The position numbers and the translations under genes are program-made. From contig USCM01000112.1 of NCBI GenBank assembly GCA_900553155.1, forward strand, positions 1 through 6,762: a DNA stretch of 6,762 nucleotides, given 5' to 3'. Below the pieces are notes generated by a model. It had not been told where the DNA came from. It worked only from the letters and a program-made list of their open reading frames with translations, and ran no database searches. Shown here one piece after another: positions 1-6,300 of this stretch (its first letter is position 1; every line of letters starts with the position of its first letter). This DNA is from an uncultured Prevotella sp. Lineage in GTDB: Bacteria; Bacteroidota; Bacteroidia; Bacteroidales; Bacteroidaceae.

Positions 1-61
1 AAAAGCTAATAATCCCATATACATTGTTTGTATTTGATACTATATATTCCCCATAAAGAAA

Positions 62-859
62 TCAGAATACGAATGTCGTAAAGCGCTTGGTGTTTGCAGC
101 CTTCTGTTTCAACTCGTCTTCCATTCGTTGTATCGCCATTTTGAAGAAGAACAGGATGAGGTGTTCGTCGGTTGCTTCTGTTCTTATCATGCGAAGGGCG
201 GAGATGTATTCTTGGCGGGCTTCTGACGGGATGATAAGAAGAGGATGGCCTAAACGTAAAAGGATATAGTTGCTAAGGAGTCTTCCGGTTCTGCCGTTTC
301 CATCACGGAACGGATGCAGATACTCGTAGAAACCATGAAAGCGGGCGGCAAGTATCATGGGATGAACAGAGGCAGAGGCAATGGCCCTTTCGGTTGATTC
401 CAATAACTTGGGCACTTTAGCTATCAGTTGCTCGTGGTCGCCGAAGACAGTGTCTCCCGCAGCCATATCCGTAGTGGTGTATTCGCCTGGTATGGCATCA
501 GGAGAGCGGTAAGAAAGGGTGTGGAGCGTAACCCGCTTGTTGATTTCTTTCAGCAACACTTCATCAAGTACGTGCTGCGTGTTTTGCATCACATACTCGA
601 ACGCATCAAAATGGTCAAGCATTTCGAACGCCTCGAAAAGAGTCTTTCCTGCAGGAACCATCCCCAGTCCTTTCTCCTTAAGTTCCCGGGTGTCGTCCAC
701 AGAAAAGGAGTTGCCCTCAATGGCGCACGAATGGGTAGAAAAGAGCACTTCATTATATTTAATGTACTCCTCTCTGTTCATCTTGTTGATGATAAGCGCT
801 TGATACTTGCACCTCAAATCCTCGTATTTATTGATTCCCTCTTCTATTGTCATAACCAT
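62..859 (-). CDS. Fic-domain protein (probable AMP-transferase, self-inhibited class II type)
   Basis: This is a complete 265-residue protein. Residues 182-193 read HPFRDGNGRTGR, a perfect Fic active-site motif (HPFx[D/E]GNGRxxR), with catalytic His182, the phosphate-binding GNGR loop and Arg193. Fic enzymes usually transfer AMP from ATP to a Ser, Thr or Tyr hydroxyl of a target protein. Residues 44-49 (SCAIEG) match the inhibitory-helix motif [S/T]xxxE[G/N]; Glu48 would occupy the ATP gamma-phosphate site, and its N-terminal position makes this class II. The stretch around 124-140 (PGEYTTTDMAAGD) fits the flap that docks the target. No winged-helix domain, signal peptide or membrane segment is visible, so it should be cytoplasmic. 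The start at 859 is the first Met (MVM), about 17 bases from a good promoter box; the Met at 853 is an alternative. It lies 84 bases after btuB on the same strand but has its own promoter, and no antitoxin partner adjoins it. The target is unknown. Confidence 0.93.
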   Translation of the reverse strand: MVMTIEEGINKYEDLRCKYQALIINKMNREEYIKYNEVLFSTHSCAIEGNSFSVDDTRELKEKGLGMVPAGKTLFEAFEMLDHFDAFEYVMQNTQHVLDEVLLKEINKRVTLHTLSYRSPDAIPGEYTTTDMAAGDTVFGDHEQLIAKVPKLLESTERAIASASVHPMILAARFHGFYEYLHPFRDGNGRTGRLLSNYILLRLGHPLLIIPSEARQEYISALRMIRTEATDEHLILFFFKMAIQRMEDELKQKAANTKRFTTFVF

Positions 860-875
860 TTGTCTTTATTGTCTG

Positions 876-907
876 CAAAGATAGTGCAAACCGAGTGCAA
901 TACAAAA
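876..907 (-). promoter_or_regulatory. Promoter of the Fic gene (Bacteroidetes -33/-7 type)
   Basis: Read on the minus strand, TATCTTTG at 883-876 matches the -7 consensus TAnnTTTG. TTTTG at 907-903 matches the -33 box, with a 19-base spacer that is standard for Bacteroidetes sigma-ABfr promoters. Transcription would begin near 870, giving a leader of only about 10-20 bases before the Fic start. This is the only promoter in the window where both boxes are clear. Confidence 0.72.
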
Positions 908-911
908 CGAA

Positions 912-935
912 TCCCGTTCTTTTTTATTTCCGGGA
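912..935 (-). terminator. Possible weak terminator after btuB
   Basis: TCCCG (912-916) can pair with CGGGA (931-935) around an A/T-rich loop, just after the btuB stop codon. The stem has only five pairs, the loop is long, and no clear U-run follows. It overlaps the upstream edge of the Fic promoter region. It is a weak candidate, so btuB transcription could read through into the Fic gene. Confidence 0.25.
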
Positions 936-943
936 CATTAGTC

Positions 944-2851
944 CTACCAACTCCACTGCACACTAAGCTTCCAGTTGCGCCCCGGCATAGGGTAGCGTTT
1001 CACCACTTCGTGCCTTGAGTTGGTGATATTGTTACATTCTATAGTGGTCTGCAGCGACTGACGGCCTATGGCGAACCTCTTGTTCAGCTTAAGGTCAATG
1101 GTTTGCCAGGCGCCAAGCATATCCTCCTTGTTATTAGATATAAGCGCAAAGCGGTCGCCGGTATACAGCCACGATGTGCAGAGCGAGTAGCCGTCGTAGC
1201 CAAGGTCCACTATTACGGACGCCGAGTGAAGGGGCGAGTAGGGTATAGTGTTCTTATATTCAGGGTCGGAGGGCGACGAGTAGTCGCGGTCTTGCTGACA
1301 GGTGTAGTTGGCATTGGCAGACAGCGAGAACTTTCCCCACGTGCGGTCGTAGCCTGCCGTGGTGCTTAAGCCTAAGCTCTTTACCAGTCCGAAGTTTACC
1401 ATCGACCAGCGAAACTGGCACTTCATGGGTATAGCCACAATCTTGTCTTCTATCCTGTTGTAGTATAGGTCGAGAGCCAGATGCAGATGTTGGTCTTTAT
1501 AGTCGGCTCCGAGGTCCCACTGTGATGTATACTCGGGCTTGAGCTGAGCGTTGCCCACAAGCGTATAGTAGAGGTCGTTGATTGTAGGTGCGCGGAAGAT
1601 GCGCTTATGGAAGGCACGCACCGTCCACGGTCCGCCGTGCCATGAGGCAAGATACATAGGTGTAAGACGGCTCAAAGGCTTGGCCGCCGAGCGTGTATGG
1701 TCGGCTATATGGGTGTATAGCAGAGCCACGTTGGCCTCGAATCCACGATACGAGGCAATGGCAGATAGCAGCGATTTGGAGTCGATGCGGTATACATAAG
1801 CAAACTTGTAGACGTCTGCCTTGAGGTCGGTCCAGCGCAGGTCGGTGCTTGCCGTAAGCGACAGATAGCGTGTGTTCCACGCTCCGGCTACCGATCCGTA
1901 CAGGTCTTGCTGTGCATAGTGGTTGTTGCAGTACATGGTTGAGGCGTTGGTCTGCGGGTCTTGTAGGTAGTGCAGATAGTCGTAAGCATACTTAAGGTTT
2001 GCCTTCAAGCCGAAGTGTTGCCACGAATGTTTATACGACGATTGCACAAAGAAGTTCTGGTCCCACTGCCGGTCGGTAGAGTCCCACTGGTCGGACAGAC
2101 GTCGGATGACGGGTCCGGGCAGTCCGCGCTCCGAGTTGTAGTAGTAGATGTGTGTGGACAATCCTTTATAGAAGGCGGCAGCCTCCAGTCGGTAGAATGT
2201 AATATCCGAGTTGTGTCGGGTGCCGGTAGTATCCTCTTGTTCCGATTGAAAGCGGAAGCTGTAGTTGCCCTTGGTGTGCTGATATTCGGCATCGACGAAG
2301 AGCAGGTCTTTAAGGGAGAAGTATCCCTTAATCTTGTTGAGGCCGAAGGAGCCGTTGCCGTATTCGAGGATATAGCTTGTCTCTGTGGGGCGCTTGGTCT
2401 GCATGTACACCGTGGCAGCCGAGGCATACTCGGAAGCCGACTGCAAGCGCTCGTTGCGGTTGGCGTTGTACAGCGACACCGACTCCATGTTGGACAACGA
2501 GTAGCGACCAAGGTCTATCTGTCCGTTCTGCGCATTGGTTATGCGTATGCCGTCGAGATATACACCCACGTGCTGCGAGCCTAAGGAGCGCACGTTGATA
2601 GTCTTCAGTCCGCCCAGTCCGCCGTAGTCCTTAATCTGCACACCCGAGAAATACTTAAGGGCGTCTGCCACCGATGTGGTGGAGAGATTCTGCAACATCG
2701 AGCCTTTAAGCGTTTGGGATGGGGTGAGGTAGTGGGGGCGAACGCCTACCACGGCTACATCCTGGAGGGTTTGGATGGAGTCGAGACGCTGGGCGCTTGA
2801 GGGGTGGGGGAGCGCAAGGGCAATGGCTATCAATGAGCGTGTAATAATCAT
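944..2851 (-). CDS. btuB: TonB-dependent outer-membrane receptor, BtuB-type vitamin B12 transporter
   Basis: This 635-residue protein has a signal peptide (residues 1-20, cut after SSA before Gln21). A TonB-box-like segment LQDVAVVG follows at 29-36. The plug domain includes VADALKYFSGVQIKDYGG (61-78) and VGVYLDGIRI (95-104). The beta-barrel includes the common receptor segment FRAPTINDLYY, and the protein ends in an aromatic-rich strand with a terminal Trp, as outer-membrane barrels do. It lacks the N-terminal CarboxypepD-like domain of SusC transporters, and its length fits BtuB. It imports substrate across the outer membrane using energy from TonB-ExbBD. B12 is the expected substrate because the gene is second in a unit led by a cobalamin riboswitch and follows a BtuG-like capture protein. 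The start at 2851 gives a proper signal peptide; no Shine-Dalgarno sequence is visible. The sequence alone cannot exclude another corrinoid or chelate. Confidence 0.88.
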   Translation of the reverse strand: MIITRSLIAIALALPHPSSAQRLDSIQTLQDVAVVGVRPHYLTPSQTLKGSMLQNLSTTSVADALKYFSGVQIKDYGGLGGLKTINVRSLGSQHVGVYLDGIRITNAQNGQIDLGRYSLSNMESVSLYNANRNERLQSASEYASAATVYMQTKRPTETSYILEYGNGSFGLNKIKGYFSLKDLLFVDAEYQHTKGNYSFRFQSEQEDTTGTRHNSDITFYRLEAAAFYKGLSTHIYYYNSERGLPGPVIRRLSDQWDSTDRQWDQNFFVQSSYKHSWQHFGLKANLKYAYDYLHYLQDPQTNASTMYCNNHYAQQDLYGSVAGAWNTRYLSLTASTDLRWTDLKADVYKFAYVYRIDSKSLLSAIASYRGFEANVALLYTHIADHTRSAAKPLSRLTPMYLASWHGGPWTVRAFHKRIFRAPTINDLYYTLVGNAQLKPEYTSQWDLGADYKDQHLHLALDLYYNRIEDKIVAIPMKCQFRWSMVNFGLVKSLGLSTTAGYDRTWGKFSLSANANYTCQQDRDYSSPSDPEYKNTIPYSPLHSASVIVDLGYDGYSLCTSWLYTGDRFALISNNKEDMLGAWQTIDLKLNKRFAIGRQSLQTTIECNNITNSRHEVVKRYPMPGRNWKLSVQWSW

Positions 2852-2876
2852 ATCGTGTTCTATGTCGTGTAATCGA

Positions 2877-2910
2877 AAAGCGGCTATGCGCTCACGCGTA
2901 CAGCCGCTTT
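2877..2910 (-). terminator. Strong hairpin between the propeller gene and btuB (partial terminator or mRNA processing/stability element)
   Basis: AAAGCGGCT (2877-2885) is a perfect inverted repeat of AGCCGCTTT (2902-2910), giving a nine-pair stem. A short inner GCG/CGC pairing can extend it. In the direction of transcription it ends in a run of four U and lies about 50 bases after the propeller stop and 25 bases before the btuB start. No new promoter box is visible between it and btuB, so full termination would silence btuB. Partial termination or 3'-end protection of the upstream message fits better. Confidence 0.5.
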
Positions 2911-2961
2911 ATATAATCTAACCTAATTTATATTTGGATTGGATGATAATATGCGTGTGTA

Positions 2962-5121
2962 TCACTCAACCACAACCTTCTTAACCGAACCGTCAGAGTA
3001 CTTGACGATGTTCAAGCCCTTCTGTGGCTGGTTGATGCGGCGTCCGTCCACGGTGTAGCGAGCCACCTCGTGGCGGTTGGCAGCGGCGTCGGTAGAGCTT
3101 ATGCCTACGGCGGCGTTGACGTTGATGTTGACGTCGGCGGTAGTGGTGATGCCGTTAGAGCAGAAGGCGATGGTAGCCGTTGTAGAGCCAGCCTTGATGC
3201 CCTTGACAACGAGCTTGCCGTTCTTTACGGTAGCTGTGGCAACAGCCTCGTCTGTCACGCTCTGCACCGTCTTTACGATGGCAGCCTGGAAGTTGTCGGC
3301 ATCGGTGCAAACGTTAGATAGGTCTATCTCTTTTTCCTTGTTCTCGTCTACAGCCACGGCGTCCATCTTGCCTGCTACAGGGTCCTCGGTGTCGGGGAAG
3401 ACGAACACTTCGGGGAACCAGTAGTTCGACTCCATAGTATACTCGGCAAGCTGCTTGCCGTCAGCGTCGTACTTGCGCACAACGTTGTCGTTGAATGTCC
3501 AGCCGTTTACGAGGTTGGTGTATATGCAGTCGGTCTTTGGGTCTACGCGCAGTGCGCTCGTAGCATAGAAGGCTCTGCCGTCTGTAAGGTCGATAATGAG
3601 CGACGCTGTATTAGTGTCGATGTCGTACTTGTATGCCTTCTTTGTGTCGTATTTCACAGATGTGGTCCAGTAGAGCACGTTGTTCTGCATGCTTGCGCAG
3701 AATCCGTCGGGGTTCCATGCGTTGTTGCCATTGGCAGCCGATGTCGACGGTGTGCCTATGCCCTCGGCAAGCTTGATGTCTACAAGCTCCTGCTTCTCGG
3801 TGTCGATACGTGCTATGCCGTCGCCCTTGCTAACCCACAGCGATCCGTCCTTAGCCATAACGATAGAGCCGCAGCCTGCGGCAGGTATGGTCTTGACGAT
3901 AGAGTTGTCGGCACAGTTGATGATGTGTATGTTCTTGTTGCACTCTACGGCATACACATAGTCGTTGAGGCGAACCATATTGCCACACTGGCCGTTGCCG
4001 TAGTCGAGTGTAAGTACGGTGCCCGTAATCTCCATCTTGTCGAGGTCGAAGACGTATATGCCGTCGCTTGTGCTGACGTAAGCCTTATGCTCGTCGACAC
4101 CGCAGAAGGAGCGTCCGTCGCCTCCGTTCGAGCCAATGTTCTCTATCTGCTTCAGTATGCGCATCGAGTTGGCGTCGCATATTGTGATGCGTCCTCCGCT
4201 TACCTCTGCTCCTGGGTCTTTAGCCTGCTTTGCCATAATGTAGTAGCGGTTGCCCCAAGGTGTGCAGTAGCAGCCCGTGGCGCCTATCTCCTTAGCCACG
4301 TAATAGCTCCATGTGCCATCGGCGGCAAGGTGGTTTACGCTTGCGTTCCCGTGGGTGTAGCTACCTTCGTTAAGCACAAATACGCCCTGTGTATAGTCTA
4401 CCGTTGCCGGCAGATAGCTAAGGTTGCCGTCGTAGACATTCTCAGATGAACTTGATGTGAACACGTAAGCGTCCACACAACCGTTTGTGAGTGTACGGCC
4501 ACTGGCACCAACATTTGAATAACCAAGGGCATCAGAAGCCTTCTCGGCTACATAATAGCTCCAATAGTCGGTATATCCCGAAGGTGAGTTCCAAGAGTCG
4601 CCATCGCCCCAATCGTTGCTTGCTGATGTTTCAAACTCTGATGATGGGATGTCAAACACGCCGTTGCGGGGATATAACACGCTGGTCATAGTAGCAAGCG
4701 TGACGTTGCGGTCGGCGTCGGCGTCATAGCCAAAGGCACCGATATAGAAACCCCAGCTGGCCTGTGTAGCCATCATATAGAGGGCAGGGTCGGCCTTTAC
4801 GACGGCACGTATAAGGTCCTCGCCGGTCTTGGTCTCGGTAGAGTTCCAGCGGTAGCCCCATACAAGGGTCTTGCCCTCGTTCTGCCCGTCAGCCCACTTT
4901 ATGGCGAGAGCAGCCTGGCAGTCGCCCTGTCCGGTCCAGCGCTCAATCTTCGAGAAGTCGATGCCGGTAGACGTGGTGGCTTCGGCAGCCTTCTTGATGT
5001 TGGCAGCCAAGGCGGTTGACACTTTACGGGGTGCACCCTGCACCCTGATTGTCGTTGTCTGTGCGAGCGCTGATGCACTCACGAGCAGAGCGAACGCTAA
5101 AGAAGTAAAGTTCTTGTTCAT
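2962..5121 (-). CDS. Secreted BtuG-like beta-propeller protein with extra N-terminal domain and T9SS-type C-terminal tail
   Basis: This 719-residue protein probably captures cobalamin at the cell surface for BtuB. Residues 1-20 form a signal peptide (cut at ALA before Gln21) with no lipobox Cys. Residues 21-225 form a domain I cannot name, rich in Trp, Tyr and Gly, with LVWGYRW (86-92), GEDLIRAV (100-107) and GASGRTLTNG (205-214). Residues 240-580 are a YncE/DUF5074-like propeller: it opens with VFVLNEGSYTHGNASV (247-262), a hallmark of BtuG-type proteins, followed by repeats such as GIYVFDLDKMEITG (354-367) and NIHIINCADNSIVKTI (397-412). Residues 582-672 look like an Ig-like domain. The tail has YTVDGRRI (689-696) and ends KKVVVE, like a type A T9SS sorting domain. 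The start at 5121 was chosen because it begins the signal peptide; the frame stays open upstream to 5418, but that part covers the riboswitch. There are 14 cysteines, a high number for a secreted protein. The BtuG role is inferred from fold and context. Confidence 0.85.
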   Translation of the reverse strand: MNKNFTSLAFALLVSASALAQTTTIRVQGAPRKVSTALAANIKKAAEATTSTGIDFSKIERWTGQGDCQAALAIKWADGQNEGKTLVWGYRWNSTETKTGEDLIRAVVKADPALYMMATQASWGFYIGAFGYDADADRNVTLATMTSVLYPRNGVFDIPSSEFETSASNDWGDGDSWNSPSGYTDYWSYYVAEKASDALGYSNVGASGRTLTNGCVDAYVFTSSSSENVYDGNLSYLPATVDYTQGVFVLNEGSYTHGNASVNHLAADGTWSYYVAKEIGATGCYCTPWGNRYYIMAKQAKDPGAEVSGGRITICDANSMRILKQIENIGSNGGDGRSFCGVDEHKAYVSTSDGIYVFDLDKMEITGTVLTLDYGNGQCGNMVRLNDYVYAVECNKNIHIINCADNSIVKTIPAAGCGSIVMAKDGSLWVSKGDGIARIDTEKQELVDIKLAEGIGTPSTSAANGNNAWNPDGFCASMQNNVLYWTTSVKYDTKKAYKYDIDTNTASLIIDLTDGRAFYATSALRVDPKTDCIYTNLVNGWTFNDNVVRKYDADGKQLAEYTMESNYWFPEVFVFPDTEDPVAGKMDAVAVDENKEKEIDLSNVCTDADNFQAAIVKTVQSVTDEAVATATVKNGKLVVKGIKAGSTTATIAFCSNGITTTADVNINVNAAVGISSTDAAANRHEVARYTVDGRRINQPQKGLNIVKYSDGSVKKVVVE

Positions 5122-5151
5122 ATATATAAAATGTAATGATATCGGCCATAC

Positions 5152-5211
5152 GCGCCCAATCCACGAGGCGCACATCGATGACGTTCTTTCAGCAAGCATC
5201 CCGGTGCGGGA
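5152..5211 (-). promoter_or_regulatory. Candidate expression platform between the riboswitch aptamer and the propeller gene
   Basis: Two small hairpins lie downstream of the aptamer. One is TCCCG (5199-5203) with CGGGA (5207-5211), around a three-base loop. The other is GCGCC (5152-5156) with GGCGC (5167-5171). Neither is followed by a U-run, so a classical intrinsic terminator is not evident. Control may act on translation initiation or through a long-range contact with the aptamer. The pairing is seen directly; the regulatory role is inference. Confidence 0.35.
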
Positions 5212-5424
5212 CGTTTTCGGCAGGTCTTCTGACTCGCCGCCCAGACGCAAACGCCTTCCCAGCTTGGGGCTGTTAGGCATCATTGGCTTAACAACCTTGG
5301 GCAAGTGGCTCTCTTGTTCGCGCCCGATATAAGGGCGGCTCACAGCTGCGGGACAGTTGGAGACTCTCACTCCATTCCCTTTTAATCGCCTCTCGCACAT
5401 AACGATACGATGAGGCAAACCGTT
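5211..5424 (-). ncRNA. Cobalamin (vitamin B12) riboswitch
   Basis: On the minus strand the conserved cobalamin aptamer elements appear in order. A GCCTC/GAGGC stem pairs 5412-5416 with 5388-5392. ATTAAAAGGGAAT follows at 5386-5374. The core CTGTCCCGCAGCTGTGAGCC lies at 5356-5337. The B12 box AGTCAGAAGACCTGCC, the family signature, lies at 5234-5219. A closing P1 helix with one mismatch can form between about 5417-5423 and 5211-5217. Adenosyl- or other cobalamins bind this RNA and normally switch off downstream B12 uptake genes. It begins about where the promoter at 5432-5439 would start transcription and precedes the propeller/btuB pair. Boundaries are approximate by a few bases. Confidence 0.93.
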
Positions 5425-5431
5425 GCGTGTG

Positions 5432-5439
5432 CAAAGGTA
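5432..5439 (-). promoter_or_regulatory. -7 box of the B12 riboswitch transcript
   Basis: The minus strand reads TACCTTTG, a match to the Bacteroidetes -7 consensus TAnnTTTG. It would start transcription near 5425, at the 5' edge of the riboswitch P1 helix. No clear TTTG -33 box is present at the usual 19-21 base spacing. The placement relative to the riboswitch is the main support. Confidence 0.6.
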
Positions 5440-5484
5440 ACTAATTTATTTGAAACTAATGGGGTGATAATTGAATTTTATGCT

Positions 5485-5492
5485 TACCTTTG
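5485..5492 (+). promoter_or_regulatory. -7 box of the trhA promoter
   Basis: TACCTTTG on the plus strand matches TAnnTTTG and would give a start near 5499 and a leader of about 26 bases before the trhA ATG. No good -33 box is seen. It mirrors the divergent box at 5432-5439, leaving 45 bases between the two. Confidence 0.55.
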
Positions 5493-5524
5493 TGCACAGC
5501 AATCCTTGAACAAGAAAATAGTGT

Positions 5525-6175
5525 ATGAAGATTTATTTTAATCACAAAGAAGAACTTTGGAACTCGTGGTCGCATGGCGCCGGCATCGTCTTAGGTCTTG
5601 TCGTGGGCACCATCTTCCTCGTGTGGTGTGGCTGGGCACGCAATGGCTGGGCCACGGCAGGCATCATATTGTATCTCTTCGGTATGCTGTCGAGCTACAT
5701 AGCGTCCACCGTATACCATGCCTTGTCGGCATGGTCGCCGTGGAAGGAGAAGCTGCGCAAGTGGGACCATGCCGCCATCTACTGGCATATAGCCGGCAGC
5801 TACTCGCCCATAACGCTTGTTGCGCTGCGCGAGTACGGCTATTGGGGCTGGGCGCTCTTTGTCTTTATATGGCTCGCGGCTATAGCCGGAACCATAAAGA
5901 GCTTTATGGGCCTCAAGGGGCATAGCTATGTAGAGACGGTGTGCTACGTGGTTATGGGCTTAAGCGTGCTCGTGGCGTTCGGTCCGCTGATGCACTGCGT
6001 CGACCCATCGGCAATAGTGTGGATTATAGCCGAGGGTGTGGCCTACATCACGGGAGCCACCTTCTACTGTCTGCGCAAGCGGCGCTTTATGCACACCGTG
6101 TTCCACTTCTTTGTGCTTGCCGGCTCGGTATGCCACATCATAGCCGTATGGGATATAATGATGAGATGGCTATAG
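5525..6175 (+). CDS. trhA: Hemolysin III / TrhA family seven-helix membrane protein (PAQR-related)
   Basis: This 216-residue protein has the usual length for bacterial hemolysin III/YqfA (TrhA) proteins. It is hydrophobic throughout, with about seven predicted membrane segments, roughly at 17-36, 42-64, 83-101, 106-123, 137-156, 163-182 and 191-210. The putative metal-site residues of the CREST superfamily are present: Ser61 and His65 in STVYH, Asp81 in WDHAAIYWHIAGSYSP (80-95), and His190 and His194 in MHTVFH. It belongs in the cytoplasmic membrane. Family members have been linked to membrane lipid and fluidity homeostasis in E. coli; the hemolysin name comes from an old assay with a Bacillus protein and should not be read as a toxin call. 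The ATG at 5525 fits the promoter spacing and the conserved N-terminal ELWNSWSHGAG segment. It is divergent from the B12 unit, with no evident functional link, and is a single-gene unit closed by a hairpin. Confidence 0.93.
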   Translation: MKIYFNHKEELWNSWSHGAGIVLGLVVGTIFLVWCGWARNGWATAGIILYLFGMLSSYIASTVYHALSAWSPWKEKLRKWDHAAIYWHIAGSYSPITLVALREYGYWGWALFVFIWLAAIAGTIKSFMGLKGHSYVETVCYVVMGLSVLVAFGPLMHCVDPSAIVWIIAEGVAYITGATFYCLRKRRFMHTVFHFFVLAGSVCHIIAVWDIMMRWL

Positions 6176-6177
6176 AT

Positions 6178-6195
6178 GGGGTGTAAAAGCACCCC
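6178..6195 (+). terminator. Hairpin terminator after trhA
   Basis: GGGGTG (6178-6183) pairs with CACCCC (6190-6195) around a six-base loop, two bases after the trhA stop codon. The stem is strong, but no immediate U-run follows; the nearest T-run is at about 6214-6218. It probably ends the trhA message or protects its 3' end. Confidence 0.5.
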
Positions 6196-6264
6196 GAAAT
6201 GTTAAAACGTAGCTTTTTGAGAAACTTTTGTGATAGAAAGAAACACATATTTGTATAATTTTTA

Positions 6265-6272
6265 TAACTTTG
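6265..6272 (+). promoter_or_regulatory. -7 box of the promoter for the 3'-terminal secreted-protein gene
   Basis: TAACTTTG matches the TAnnTTTG consensus and lies 28 bases before the ATG at 6301. The start site would be near 6279, within an A/T-rich leader. Two TTTG sequences occur upstream (6227-6230 and 6250-6253), but neither has the usual spacing, so the -33 element is uncertain. Confidence 0.55.
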
Positions 6273-6300
6273 CGCATTATTAATTATAAAACGTGTAAGT

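Noticed and set aside
1..61. A/T-rich edge with a short inverted repeat (ATACA/TGTAT around 18-32) that might terminate the Fic transcript
   Set aside because: The stem has only five A/T-rich pairs and no clear U-run, so it is too weak to call.
62..859. Fic gene as part of a FicT/FicA toxin-antitoxin pair
   Set aside because: No small antitoxin frame adjoins it, and the inhibitory motif lies within the protein itself.
428..1018. Plus-strand open frame of 196 codons across the Fic gene and the end of btuB
   Set aside because: It is antisense to two strongly recognised genes and crosses their intergenic promoter. Its translation shows no domain or signal and looks like a composition shadow.
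1970..2584. Plus-strand open frame of 204 codons inside btuB
   Set aside because: It is fully antisense to the receptor gene, and its translation has no recognisable motif.
3925..4449. Plus-strand open frame of 174 codons inside the propeller gene, rich in Val and Ala
   Set aside because: It is antisense to a well-supported CDS. The hydrophobic look follows from the complement of the propeller codons, and no start context is visible.
4871..5332. Plus-strand open frame of 153 codons across the propeller start and the riboswitch
   Set aside because: It is antisense to the signal-peptide region and the aptamer, with no homology-like motif.
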